Assembly: GCF_022489035.1 (NCBI RefSeq)
Contig: NZ_JAKVTV010000005.1
Location: 124,001 to 188,000 of the forward strand
Direction of reading: 5' to 3'
From: Christiangramia lutea
GTDB lineage: Bacteria > Bacteroidota > Bacteroidia > Flavobacteriales > Flavobacteriaceae
DNA: 64,000 nt
Shown: positions 32,842 through 42,401 of the stretch, in pieces
Layout of the letters: every line of letters begins with the position of its first letter
Numbering within the stretch: position 1 is the stretch's first letter
Translations under genes and position numbers: made by a program
Notes under the pieces: generated by a model
What the model was told of the DNA's origin: nothing
The model's database searches: none
What the model saw: the letters and a program-made list of their open reading frames with translations, nothing else

Positions 32842-34935
32842 ATGAGTGTACAGGCTAGAGAAATATTAAAAAATTTTATTACCTGTCTCAATGAAGAGAC
32901 CCGGAATAAATATTATAACCTTTTAGACAGTTTTTGGCATAAAGCTGAAGGTAAAATTATTAAAACTGTCAATAAAGATGAAGATGGAAAGATCACTGGA
33001 TTAACCGTAGTAGACCTGGATGGGAATACTGAGGTTATGAATTTACCTTCCTATCCAACCAGCCAGCCTATAAGTTTCATTACTGGTTTGCAGACAGAAT
33101 TGAATAAGTTAGTAGAGAAGATACCAGGAAAAACCCTTACTACCAATGATCTTACAGATGAACTATTGCAAAAGCTGAATGATCTAAATAATTATCAGCA
33201 TCCGCAATATCATCAAATAAGTGAAATAGAGAATTTGGCCCAGGCTCTAACAGATCTGGAAGTGCCTGAGGGCTTAGGTTATTCTGAAGTTAATTTCACA
33301 ACTGCTTATGAACAGAAGTTGTTAAGTTACCCTATAAATCATTATGCCGCCCCGGTGGCAGACCTTGCAGCTTTGGCCTTAATACCAGAGCAGGACATTC
33401 CAAACTTCCAGAGAAGACCGGTGCAGAGCGAAAAGGTAGATTATTTCTATGACCGTGATGCTGTAGAGGGAGATGTAGCTCCAGATGACCAGACGGAAGG
33501 TACTGGTTTTTGGGTAAAAGTTATTGTAGAACAAACCCCACAGCAAATAGTTTCAGCTATAGATTCTTTGATTGGTACAGATTGGAAAACTCAAAGAACG
33601 GTTGAGTTTATTCAGGACGTTGTAGGGGCTATGTTCCAGACGGGAAACCATGTTAATATATCTACAAATTATGATGATGTTAATGGTTCGATAGATATAA
33701 CAGGTTCGAGTGGTGGAACGGGTGGAGGATTCGACCAGGAAGCAGTAGAGGACATTGTAGGGAATCTTATTATACCTGAATTTGGTATTAATGCTGTTTA
33801 CGATGATGTCAATAATGCAATAAGGCTTTCTATACAAGGAGAGATATTCACCACTTCTTATAAGAATAAAATTGATGCGAATGAAGCAGCTATAACTGCA
33901 CTTCAAACCGGTAAAGAGAAAAAACGAACCAAAAAAGTAGTTAACAATACTACTCAATATACCGTAATTGCAGCCGATTTCACAGACTTTGAATTGCACT
34001 TTACAGGTGATACTTCAGGGGATGAGATTGATGTAATTATCAATACAGGGGTTTGCCCAAATACAGAACCAAGTACAGGACTGCAAATCGTTTCAGAAGC
34101 GAACCATGTATTAAACTACACAGGTACAGCTACGTTAACTACACAGGCAGGAGCATTAAAGAAAACTGCTAACGACGGTTCAAGTGTGGCAATCTCAGGG
34201 GTAAAACCTTTAAGCGGTGTAAATGATTTAGGACTGTTTGGTAGTTTACAATCTGATGGTTCAGGAGTAGATCCAGGAGGTGAGTTAAACGTGCAAGCTG
34301 ATTGGGATGAAACAGACGACACTTCTGATGCTTATATAAAAAATAAGCCTACTTCTTTAGGTGAAACTTACGACGTTGTAACCAATACAGAAAACGGATT
34401 AATTAAAGCCCCTAACATTACAGTAGGCGCTACGAACTATTCCCCTGTGATAACTTCACCCTCAGAAGGATTTACTTATACACCAGGGGATAGTGGATCT
34501 TTAGAAGTCGATTTTGATTTAAACCCAACTACGCAATCTAGTGGTAAATCTGTTTTTAAATATGATAAAGGCACAGATTCTTTTGATTGGGAAGATGAAG
34601 TGTCTGCAATTGAAAAATTCGATTCTGGAATTGAGGTTGGAACTGCAAGCCCTGAAATATCATTTATAAAATTAGGTAAGTGGTTGTCATTTGAAAAGGA
34701 TGGAGCTATAACTTTTAAAATGGGTATGAATACTAACGTTCAAACGTGGTATGGAGGTGTGGAAATCCAAGGAAGTAATATCAATTCTGGAAATCTAACG
34801 ATTGCAGGTGCAAATCATATTACCATTTTATATCCTTCAACAAAAACTAACGAAATTATCCAAAACGGATATTTTAGAATAAAGTTCATTTCTGACAATG
34901 TAGCTTTATTAACAGGAGACTTAGCAAACGTATAA
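32842..34935 (+). CDS. Tail fibre protein, 697 aa
   Basis: Large, low-complexity, Asp/Thr/Asn-rich protein with fibre-like segments (NNYQHPQYHQISEIENLAQA, TLTTNDLTDELLQKLNDLNN) and a C-terminal beta-rich part. Opens a block of long genes (to 39597) that is clearly more AT-rich than the rest of the prophage and is inserted between the gpX-like and gp47-like baseplate genes. Function inferred from place and composition. Confidence 0.7.
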   Translation: MSVQAREILKNFITCLNEETRNKYYNLLDSFWHKAEGKIIKTVNKDEDGKITGLTVVDLDGNTEVMNLPSYPTSQPISFITGLQTELNKLVEKIPGKTLTTNDLTDELLQKLNDLNNYQHPQYHQISEIENLAQALTDLEVPEGLGYSEVNFTTAYEQKLLSYPINHYAAPVADLAALALIPEQDIPNFQRRPVQSEKVDYFYDRDAVEGDVAPDDQTEGTGFWVKVIVEQTPQQIVSAIDSLIGTDWKTQRTVEFIQDVVGAMFQTGNHVNISTNYDDVNGSIDITGSSGGTGGGFDQEAVEDIVGNLIIPEFGINAVYDDVNNAIRLSIQGEIFTTSYKNKIDANEAAITALQTGKEKKRTKKVVNNTTQYTVIAADFTDFELHFTGDTSGDEIDVIINTGVCPNTEPSTGLQIVSEANHVLNYTGTATLTTQAGALKKTANDGSSVAISGVKPLSGVNDLGLFGSLQSDGSGVDPGGELNVQADWDETDDTSDAYIKNKPTSLGETYDVVTNTENGLIKAPNITVGATNYSPVITSPSEGFTYTPGDSGSLEVDFDLNPTTQSSGKSVFKYDKGTDSFDWEDEVSAIEKFDSGIEVGTASPEISFIKLGKWLSFEKDGAITFKMGMNTNVQTWYGGVEIQGSNINSGNLTIAGANHITILYPSTKTNEIIQNGYFRIKFISDNVALLTGDLANV

Positions 34936-34939
34936 TATT

Positions 34940-35755
34940 ATGGCAATAACAAAAACAGAACTCGTAAACGATATAAACGGGGATATTTTAGCTTCAAGAA
35001 CAAGTGCGCCTTTTAAGCCTATTTCTTGGGATTACAATAGCTATTCCGGTGATGTAGATTTAGTGGTAAAAATATATGAAGATGGACAGCTTGCCGGAAC
35101 TTCGCCTATAGTGAGTGGAACGGAAGCTGGGGCAGCCTCTATGACATTGGTAGGTGATTATCCTATGAATGAAACGTCAGGCGATATGATTGATGCCGTT
35201 AATGCTAATAATGGTGATGTCAAAGGCGGTGTTACCCAAAGTGGTACTGAGTACACCTTTAATGGTGGACAGTACAATGTGATATATATTCCCGACAACG
35301 ATGAACACTCCTTCGGGGATGGACTAGGAAATGATGTGCCGTTTGAAGTAGAATTTGACGCTGACTTTGACGGAGATGCTAATACTAATCAATACGTTGT
35401 TTCAAGAAGAGATGCTAATGGTACAGAATGGCAGGTTCAATTTGACCAAAACAAAATTAATTTAAGGTTATTTGAGAATAACGGCACTGCTAAATCTATG
35501 AGTAGGGGTACTGGGGTTGGTACTTTAACTGGGTTTAATCATTATAAAATTATTTATGATGGTAGTAAAACAAGAGCGGGGATTACTATTGAAATAAATG
35601 GTACTCCTGCAAGTGGATATACAGATACCTTTGATTCTAGCTATTCAGGTATGGCTAATACAAATGCTCAAACAGTTCTTGGTAGATTTGAAAACTCAGG
35701 AAGTCAAGAATTTTTAGGTAGTCTTAAGAACTTAAAAATCAGAAAACAGATATAG
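34940..35755 (+). CDS. LamG/concanavalin-fold receptor-binding protein
   Basis: 271 aa. From about residue 70 it shows a LamG-like pattern (VGDYPMNETSGDMIDAVNAN, then YNVIYIPDNDEHSFGDGLGN, and EFLGSLKNLKIRK at the end), a jelly-roll fold often used to bind glycans. The N-terminal 60 residues may attach to the fibre. Stop is directly followed by the next start. Confidence 0.65.
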   Translation: MAITKTELVNDINGDILASRTSAPFKPISWDYNSYSGDVDLVVKIYEDGQLAGTSPIVSGTEAGAASMTLVGDYPMNETSGDMIDAVNANNGDVKGGVTQSGTEYTFNGGQYNVIYIPDNDEHSFGDGLGNDVPFEVEFDADFDGDANTNQYVVSRRDANGTEWQVQFDQNKINLRLFENNGTAKSMSRGTGVGTLTGFNHYKIIYDGSKTRAGITIEINGTPASGYTDTFDSSYSGMANTNAQTVLGRFENSGSQEFLGSLKNLKIRKQI

Positions 35756-37927
35756 GTGAGTAATATTTTTCCAATTTTCATAGCCGCTATAAAGAATATT
35801 AAAAAGTATTCAAGTCAAGAGGTGTCTGATGTTGATTTTATTGTAGATGGGGGTACAATGCTACTATCTAAAGAGAATTACGACCCTAATACAGGCGCAC
35901 CGTCAAATACTTTATATTCTCAGAACGTTATGTATAGGGACGGGCAGACGTATCATGCTTTTCAGAGATTTGATGACGGTAGAATTACCTTTATGAAATT
36001 AAGTGAGTACGGTATGAAGCCCCCTCATATTATTAAAGGAAATATTAACTATCATGATAGCCACGACAGACCTGTATTTAGATGGCAGGGGGATAGGCTT
36101 CACTTGATCCAAGAAGATGGTCACGATACTTTCAATACCACAATACACAGAGCGGTATCTGACGATGAAGATTTTGCAATAGATAGTAATGTGGCTGTTA
36201 TACCAACCTACCCAACTACATACCCTAACCATTATAATTTAGACGGTAAACTAGTAATAATTCACCAAAGAGGTAAATGGGCTGCTTATGCTATGAGTAA
36301 TTCATTAGATATTACTGATGAAACCCAGTGGACAGCAGCAGATGATGAAACAATAGAGTTATTTAATACTATCTATTCTGATGATGAAGATCAAAGGTAT
36401 CAACCTTCTGTTTATAATAAGGATAGTTCACCCGATTATGGTTATTTTACAAGTTGGGGTAGAAGAAGTACTATATATGAAGAACCAAGATGGCATAGGG
36501 GTCAGGTATTTAAAATGAGACCTAATGTACATGGTTTTTTAAGTTTCTATACTGTTGATGGCAGATTGATACATGAATCTACGGGTCCTGGTAATAGAAT
36601 GGATGAATCACAAGCTGAAATGGCTAAATATTTTGATTGTAATGACGCTAGTAAAACTTGCAGGATTCCTCAAAATACCTTGGATGAAAATGCTAACTTC
36701 TATTCCCTACATGAAGATGGTACAGGTTCAGCAGAACCCGATTTAAAAAGTTCAGGTAATTTAGTTCTTAGTTACTGGATGACTAACAGCACAACTCCGG
36801 TAAACCAGATATTAACTTTACCAGATAATCCTACTTTAGTAAGTGGTGATAGAAACCAAACAGGTTCAGGGGCAGCTTTATATGTAAGGAATGGGATTGT
36901 AAATTTCTTTGCAAAAGTAGATAACGGCACTAGAACTATCATACATCATTATAAAACTTCTGATTTAGGCCAAACGGTAGATTTTGTACAGGAAATAGAT
37001 TTTGGTTTTGATGTTTCTCTATTTAAACTTCCTGAGAATATAAATCAAATTCCAGATAACCAAAGTTTCTTAGCAGTTGCGGGAGATCCACCAGGAGGTA
37101 CTTCAGGTCAAGGAGATGGAGGTTCACAAACTGCAAATGCAGTGGCATTAAAAAGAGTAGCTTTTACAGGATTTAGTGCCGAATCAAATATTTATGATAG
37201 TCTTTCTCTTATTAATGAAACTGAGTACAATTCTAATGCTCTATTTAGTTATCAGATTGAAAGTGGTAAAATTAATAATACTGGAACTTCATTAACTCAA
37301 TTATTAGATCAAAGTGCTAATAATAAGGATATTACTGTAAATGGTAATCCTGTATTAGATGACAGCACTACTCCTACTCAGGTTACGTTTGATGGTAATG
37401 ATGACTATGCTAGTTTAGACCCTGCCTTATTAACTTCTGGTAGAGTATTAATACTTGCAGTAATAGATAGCTTAGGTAATACAGTAGCACCTGTTTCAAT
37501 AAGTAATAATGCTGCCACAAATGAGTTTATAAACCCCCAATTGAGGGCAGATAATATGAGGGTACTTACTGCTTATGGCTCATCCATATTAGGTAATGTA
37601 CAAGGTGATGATACTCCTAATAATGGATATAATATTTGTGCATGGTTGCTTCAAGACCAAGGGGGGGATATTCCAATGTGGTTGAATGGCAGAATGCAAA
37701 TGAGAGTTGTTAATGAAGAACCTGAAAGAAACAGTGAAAGCAGGTATGACCAATTCCCTATCACAAATTTTGAAATAGGAAGGTTAGTCAGAGGAAGTTA
37801 TAATAATTACAACTTTAAGTTAAAAAGTATATCTGCTCATATTATAACTAGTGAGAAAGAAATATTAGATAGAGTTAAATATTTAGGGGATAAATACAAT
37901 ATTACACTTAACAACGCTTACAGATAA
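35756..37927 (+). CDS. Large tail-tip protein, propeller-like plus LamG-like domain
   Basis: 723 aa, GTG start directly after the previous stop. The N-terminal 450 residues read like a glycosidase-type beta-propeller (VMYRDGQTYHAFQRFDDGRI, RPVFRWQGDRLHLIQEDGHD, GKLVIIHQRGKWAAYAMSNS). The last 220 residues form a LamG-like domain (VTFDGNDDYASLDP, then FEIGRLVRGSYNNYNFKLKS). Binding or cutting of capsule or exopolysaccharide is a plausible role; no catalytic residues are proven. Confidence 0.6.
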   Translation: MSNIFPIFIAAIKNIKKYSSQEVSDVDFIVDGGTMLLSKENYDPNTGAPSNTLYSQNVMYRDGQTYHAFQRFDDGRITFMKLSEYGMKPPHIIKGNINYHDSHDRPVFRWQGDRLHLIQEDGHDTFNTTIHRAVSDDEDFAIDSNVAVIPTYPTTYPNHYNLDGKLVIIHQRGKWAAYAMSNSLDITDETQWTAADDETIELFNTIYSDDEDQRYQPSVYNKDSSPDYGYFTSWGRRSTIYEEPRWHRGQVFKMRPNVHGFLSFYTVDGRLIHESTGPGNRMDESQAEMAKYFDCNDASKTCRIPQNTLDENANFYSLHEDGTGSAEPDLKSSGNLVLSYWMTNSTTPVNQILTLPDNPTLVSGDRNQTGSGAALYVRNGIVNFFAKVDNGTRTIIHHYKTSDLGQTVDFVQEIDFGFDVSLFKLPENINQIPDNQSFLAVAGDPPGGTSGQGDGGSQTANAVALKRVAFTGFSAESNIYDSLSLINETEYNSNALFSYQIESGKINNTGTSLTQLLDQSANNKDITVNGNPVLDDSTTPTQVTFDGNDDYASLDPALLTSGRVLILAVIDSLGNTVAPVSISNNAATNEFINPQLRADNMRVLTAYGSSILGNVQGDDTPNNGYNICAWLLQDQGGDIPMWLNGRMQMRVVNEEPERNSESRYDQFPITNFEIGRLVRGSYNNYNFKLKSISAHIITSEKEILDRVKYLGDKYNITLNNAYR

Positions 37928-39597
37928 TGAAAAAATACAGATTCAACCCCGTAAACGACGGTAAGGATAAAACCAAAGAAGTAAGAAGGTTTATTAACTT
38001 GATTCCAAACGGAACTAGGGAGAAACCGGTTGATGTTTATTTCCATCAGGACTTTCCAGTGTTGGTTAACGGAATGGTATGGGAAAAATATAAAAATGTA
38101 AAAGTTAAAGTTTCTGAGTTACGTAAAAAAGATGATAGGAATTACTTTTATGATTTTGATTTACCAGAATTAGAAAGGGGTTACAAGTATCAATTTTTAT
38201 TCTCCGGGGTTAGTAACGGTGGGATTACATTATATGATACCAAATTCAGATACCTTAAAGATCACAATTCGGAGTTTGTAGACGAATTAATTGAGTTTGA
38301 TATTATTATCTCAGACGATCACGAATATGCTGATATTGGAGAGTATGGAATATTACGGGTTGAAAATAAGAAATTTGTACGTTTTCATTTTAAACCAACG
38401 ATTCAGTTTTACACCAATGTAGATACAGAATTAAAGGGTTATGCCAAAGACAGAACACACCACGACACCGCAAGACGTAAGTTCTGGTTATTTGTGAATT
38501 GTGAGGAAGTAGAAGCGCATTACATTAATGCGGAAATGAACAATAAAAGACCGAATCCAAAAGGCGGCAGAGAAGATTTTCCAATATTCTCAAAATTCAG
38601 GGAATTTGAGCATTTTATAGAGTTCGACAACTGTAAAAAAATGTACTTCACTAATATACACGGTAGAGATATTTATGGGGATGGAATATATACTTATGAG
38701 GGATGTGAAGATATTACGGTAATTAATGGATTAATTGACAGGAACGGACGGCAAACCTTAGCCCCTTGCGGAGGCAAAAGGTTATGGTTTGAAGGAATTA
38801 CAGGAACAGCCAGTACAAGAGGATATTGTGATATAGAAATACCTAATACAAGTGCTTTACAAGTAGCAGAGGATATTGTAGTTAAAAAAGGAAAGGGTAA
38901 AACCTGGCTTAACGGTTTTCCTATTGGTGGTTCTGGCGATGTGAACAGGGTGTTGTTTGAAGATATTGAATTAGATACGAAAAGCCGTACTTCCTATATG
39001 AATGGAGCAGGCAGGAGAAAGCGAGATAACATTACTTTCAGAAGAATTGTAAGAACCAGATCACACGGTTCTGATAAATCTATTAATGCCTGGTACGATG
39101 CCCATAATGTTTTTTTAGAAGATTGCGATACGGTGGTTTCAGCAGATAGAAGTCAGCAGGTAGTAGAACTTCATGGAGATTGTAAGAACATTATCATCAA
39201 GGGTGATACCGGGGAAAATATCAAGTATTTAGAACTAAACGGTGTAAATCCTAAAGAGGTTCATGTTTACGAGAATCAGAACGAATTAACTGCTATTGAT
39301 GGAGAAGGAAATGTAATTAAGCTACTAGAGGATAGCAAGCTGGAAGATTTAAAAATGCCGGAAGAACCAAACTTTAAACCTTACATGGGAATTGAAGTTC
39401 CAGAAACACCAGATGAAGGAGGATCTGAACAAGTTCCTGGATTTCCCGAAGAGCCACCTAAAGAAGATCAAGAGAAGCAGGAAGAAGTTATTGAGAAACC
39501 GAAAGTGGAGAAAGCTTGGTGTAAAAACAAAAACATCTGGATTGTTGGAGGTATTGGATTACTAATATTAATTGGACTTTTAACCTTATTGATATGA
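37927..39597 (+). CDS. Right-handed beta-helix tail protein with C-terminal membrane span
   Basis: 556 aa. Residues about 100-440 form a pectate-lyase-like parallel beta-helix (KKMYFTNIHGRDIYGDGIYT, CEDITVINGLIDRNG). The fold is used by tailspike depolymerases. An acidic, proline-rich linker follows, then residues about 532-556, KNIWIVGGIGLLILIGLLTL plus LI, an evident transmembrane segment at the very C-terminus. This is unusual for a virion protein. Overlaps the previous stop by one base. Confidence 0.65.
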   Translation: MKKYRFNPVNDGKDKTKEVRRFINLIPNGTREKPVDVYFHQDFPVLVNGMVWEKYKNVKVKVSELRKKDDRNYFYDFDLPELERGYKYQFLFSGVSNGGITLYDTKFRYLKDHNSEFVDELIEFDIIISDDHEYADIGEYGILRVENKKFVRFHFKPTIQFYTNVDTELKGYAKDRTHHDTARRKFWLFVNCEEVEAHYINAEMNNKRPNPKGGREDFPIFSKFREFEHFIEFDNCKKMYFTNIHGRDIYGDGIYTYEGCEDITVINGLIDRNGRQTLAPCGGKRLWFEGITGTASTRGYCDIEIPNTSALQVAEDIVVKKGKGKTWLNGFPIGGSGDVNRVLFEDIELDTKSRTSYMNGAGRRKRDNITFRRIVRTRSHGSDKSINAWYDAHNVFLEDCDTVVSADRSQQVVELHGDCKNIIIKGDTGENIKYLELNGVNPKEVHVYENQNELTAIDGEGNVIKLLEDSKLEDLKMPEEPNFKPYMGIEVPETPDEGGSEQVPGFPEEPPKEDQEKQEEVIEKPKVEKAWCKNKNIWIVGGIGLLILIGLLTLLI

Positions 39598-39667
39598 CAC
39601 CATATAATTTACAATTAAGTTTTTATTAGTATTCTTTGATAAAATTGAAACCCTAAAAAATGGAACG

Positions 39668-40570
39668 ATGGCCATACCCACTATTGATAATTTAAAACAA
39701 CAGATCCTTGCCGAAAAGGAGAATCAGGATGCCCTTAGTGGTGTCGTTAGCAGTTCAAAAGTGGCTCTTTATAACCTTTGGGCTTATATCGTGGCTTTTT
39801 GTATGTGGTCTGTGTATAGGGCATGGGATATCTTCAAGATAGAAATGGATCAGAAGATCAGGGAGCAGAAACTATATTCTCGGCTTTGGTTCAGGAATAT
39901 GGCTTTGGAGTATCGCCATGGTCACCCTTTGGATGAAACCACTGGATCTTATGCCGGTGAAGGTTATACCGAAGATGAAATTTTGAATGCTCAGATCGTT
40001 GCCAGGGCTTCGGTAAATGAAATAGAGATCAACAAACGAAAGCATTTGTTTATTAAAATGGCTAAGGAAGAAAACGAAAAGCTGGTAAAGCTGAGTGATT
40101 CTGAAAAGGCCGGAGTTGAACAATACTTTGCCAGGATTAAACCCGCCGGGACTAAGATCATCACCTTTAGCGATGATCCCGATGAGTTAAAACTGAATAT
40201 CACCTTCTATTACAATCCGCTTATTCTGGATCAGAACGGTGCCAGAATAGATGGTAGCGATAATAAACCGGTTCAATCGGCGATTAAAGACTATTTAAGC
40301 AACCTTAAATTCAACGGTGAGTTTATCCTTTCTGAACTGGTAGATATCCTTCAGAATATAGAAGGCTGTGCAGATAGAGAAGTATATGTAGAATCTGCCG
40401 AAGCTAATTACCTGGAGCCTGCCGAATGGAATAAAATAGAAAGCAGTTATATCGCAAATTCAGGTTATATGGAAATCGCTACCCTCCAAGATGTAGATCC
40501 AGATACCGGAGATCCTATTGAGGTTTCAGGACTTCAGATTGAATTTAAAGCCAAAACCGTACAGTTATAA
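39668..40570 (+). CDS. Baseplate J-like protein (Mu gp47-like)
   Basis: 300 aa. Contains the segment ARIKPAGTKIITFSDDPDEL, the beta-rich core, and AIKDYLSNLKFNGEFILSEL near the C-terminus, as in baseplate J / gp47 proteins that connect wedge and fibres. A 70-bp AT-rich gap separates it from the fibre block; composition returns to phage average here. Confidence 0.75.
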   Translation: MAIPTIDNLKQQILAEKENQDALSGVVSSSKVALYNLWAYIVAFCMWSVYRAWDIFKIEMDQKIREQKLYSRLWFRNMALEYRHGHPLDETTGSYAGEGYTEDEILNAQIVARASVNEIEINKRKHLFIKMAKEENEKLVKLSDSEKAGVEQYFARIKPAGTKIITFSDDPDELKLNITFYYNPLILDQNGARIDGSDNKPVQSAIKDYLSNLKFNGEFILSELVDILQNIEGCADREVYVESAEANYLEPAEWNKIESSYIANSGYMEIATLQDVDPDTGDPIEVSGLQIEFKAKTVQL

Positions 40571-41064
40571 TGGATTTTTCAAAGGTATACGACATAAAGT
40601 TCAATGACCTGGTAATACACTTTTTACCTTTCCCTTTACGGAAAATTAAAATGATCGCCTGGTTAAGATCTTTGGTGAAACCGATTTCAAACCTTCATAC
40701 TCAGTTCATCAATTACAGAAGGGCTGCGATCTATAAGATTGAACATACGCCCCAGGTATTTAGCCTCGAGATCGTATTGAATGATACCTTTGATATTCAG
40801 CAAAGACGAATTTATATCAGTGACGGAGCTTACCGTGATGGTATTTATTTCTATAATCCTGAAGAGCAAAAGCCGGTATACTTCTATGATCCAATAGAAA
40901 ATGCGCCGGTACACTTCTTTGATGGTGCCGAACTCTTTTCACTGGATACAGATTTTGTGGTGGTAGTACCTTTTGAGCTGAACGACGCCCAGGAAATTAG
41001 AATGCGAAGCCTTATCGACTTTTACCGATTACCAGATAAAACCTATAATATTTCAATTGAATAG
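40570..41064 (+). CDS. Baseplate/tail protein (gp48-like position), 164 aa
   Basis: Starts MDFSKVYDIKFNDLVIHFLP. The middle has repeated Tyr-Phe-rich motifs (GIYFYNPEEQKPVYFYDPIE, APVHFFDGAEL). Place after gp47 suggests the tail protein I / gp48 role, but sequence support is weak. Overlaps gp47 by one base. Confidence 0.55.
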   Translation: MDFSKVYDIKFNDLVIHFLPFPLRKIKMIAWLRSLVKPISNLHTQFINYRRAAIYKIEHTPQVFSLEIVLNDTFDIQQRRIYISDGAYRDGIYFYNPEEQKPVYFYDPIENAPVHFFDGAELFSLDTDFVVVVPFELNDAQEIRMRSLIDFYRLPDKTYNISIE

Positions 41065-41066
41065 TT

Positions 41067-41912
41067 ATGAATAAGATACAAGTATTAGGCGGCGGTTTCC
41101 CCGGAACTTCAAAGACATGGAGATTTGTTCGCGATATGATCAACGAAGTACACGACCTGGCAACCGCTTTAGGTGGTGAAAACTGCATTGTAAAAGGCTG
41201 TGAAGTTTCCAACAATGTAGCCCAGGACGGTATAATTATAATTGCCGGTGAAGCTTTACTACTTCAAGGCGGAGCCGTTAAGGCATATGTTGAGATCGTT
41301 GAAAACGTGGAGCAGGTAGAGTATTTTATAGATTCCGAAGGCGACGGTCAGGCCGATATCAATGATGCTTATTTTGATCGTTACGCTCGCTTTGCCGATG
41401 CCGGTGAGGTGCAGTGGTCAGATCTTAAGAGAATCAGTTCCCTTTCAGAAATTGCCAAAAGGATGCCGCCTAAAAGATGTGCTTTTCCTTATTGGGGCCC
41501 AGAAGATGAAATCCCGGAAGACTACCAACTTTGTGACGGAACAAACGGCCTACCAGATATGAGGGGAATGTTTGTTGTGGGGTTAGATCCAGATGATCCA
41601 GATCATGATGAAATTGGTAAAACCGGAGGGGAAAGTAAACATACTTTAACTGAAGCTGAAATGCCAGCGCATAATCATAGCGGGAATACCGGTTATGGAG
41701 GTTATCATACACACAATTATTCGAAATCGGTTCCAGGAAGAGGTTACGAGACCAGATCTGATGACAATCCGCATGGATCATACGAAACGGCTCAAACAAG
41801 TGGTTCTGGAGGACATACACACTCATTAACTACGAATAACAAGGGAGGCGGCCAACCGCATGAGAATAGACCGAAATTCTATACAATGGCGTGGATTGCA
41901 TATGTGGGGTAA
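41067..41912 (+). CDS. Phage tail collar-domain fibre protein
   Basis: 281 aa. The collar-domain signature LCDGTNGLPDMRGMFVVGLD is clear, followed by a His/Gly-rich C-terminus (HNHSGNTGYGGYHTHNY, GGHTHSLTTNNKGGGQPHEN) typical of collar-type fibre tips, where His pairs bind iron. Last gene of the prophage. Confidence 0.85.
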   Translation: MNKIQVLGGGFPGTSKTWRFVRDMINEVHDLATALGGENCIVKGCEVSNNVAQDGIIIIAGEALLLQGGAVKAYVEIVENVEQVEYFIDSEGDGQADINDAYFDRYARFADAGEVQWSDLKRISSLSEIAKRMPPKRCAFPYWGPEDEIPEDYQLCDGTNGLPDMRGMFVVGLDPDDPDHDEIGKTGGESKHTLTEAEMPAHNHSGNTGYGGYHTHNYSKSVPGRGYETRSDDNPHGSYETAQTSGSGGHTHSLTTNNKGGGQPHENRPKFYTMAWIAYVG

Positions 41913-41965
41913 AATAGTCCCCCGATCTTTATAAAAAAACTCTCACATTCTTTTAAAAGCAAAGC

Positions 41966-42015
41966 CCAAAGGCATCGGAGGAAGTTTAGTCTTTTCCCTG
42001 GCCTTTGGTCTTTTC
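41966..42015 (+). terminator. Terminator after the late operon
   Basis: CCAAAGGC (41966-41973) pairs with GCCTTTGG (42001-42008), enclosing a second short stem, followed by TCTTTTC. Ends the rightward late transcript. Between here and the phage end no gene is seen. Confidence 0.65.
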
Positions 42016-42150
42016 AATTGTTTAAACAACGATTTTTAGTATTAGCAAGGTAATAGCTCATAATGCCTTAAAGATCTCTTAAAAACGATCTCACGCTGTT
42101 TTAAAGCCATTTAAACGATGATTAAAAGTGTGTATTTGTGTAAAATTACT

Positions 42151-42164
42151 GCACAATTCGTTTT
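42151..42164 (-). repeat. Right-end transposase-binding-type repeat R2 (inner)
   Basis: Complement reads AAAACGAATTGTGC, inverted relative to L1 and L2 and matching both. It lies 22 bp inside R1. Confidence 0.7.
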
Positions 42165-42172
42165 AAAAATTA

Positions 42173-42186
42173 GTACATTTCGTTTT
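42173..42186 (-). repeat. Right-end transposase-binding-type repeat R1 (outer)
   Basis: Complement reads AAAACGAAATGTAC, one base different from L1, and starts 10 nt inside the right junction as L1 does on the left. Confidence 0.7.
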
Positions 42187-42196
42187 CTCGATTATA

Positions 42197-42400
42197 AGAG
42201 AAGTATTGAATTTTACTACCGGTTAATCCCTGGACATCTATTAAAATAAGACGCTTATTTGTGAAAATGAAAGTATCCCTGATGATCTTAAATCCGGCTT
42301 CGATCTCTTCAGATGGAATTAATAATTTTCCATATTTCTCCTGAAGTTTTTCATTTTCTATTGTTCCGGCGTTTCCTAATAAAGAAGATAATATGCTCAT
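42197..42400 (-). pseudogene. N-terminal half of the PH-domain protein, split by the prophage
   Basis: 68 codons from ATG 42400, MSILSSLLGN to GSKIQYFS, with the family-typical stretch GKLLIPSEEIEAGFKIIRDT, then FIFTNKRLILID. The open frame runs on for 8 phage-derived codons (YNRENEMY) to TAA at 42170. It starts one base after the alcohol dehydrogenase stop, so it was the second gene of that operon. The C-terminal part lies at 3834-4011. A 76-aa truncated product may still be made. Confidence 0.87.
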
Positions 42401-42401
42401 A

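Larger units (their letters stand above)
4012..42196. mobile_element. Mu-like transposable prophage, contractile tail, 38,185 bp
   Basis: The ends are set by three agreeing signals: the split PH-domain gene, the AGAG flanks, and matching ends in which AAAACGAA begins exactly 10 nt inside each junction. Gene content is Mu-like throughout: S24 repressor, DDE transposase, MuB-type ATPase, DUF3164, GemA, terminase, gp36 (DUF1320), DUF935 portal, MuF, gpG, ClpP-type prohead protease, capsid, tail sheath, tube, tape measure, baseplate and fibres. Nearly all genes are intact; one small early ORF has an amber codon. It could be active, which is an inference. It differs from Mu in having its head genes split into two divergent units. 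Confidence 0.95.
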
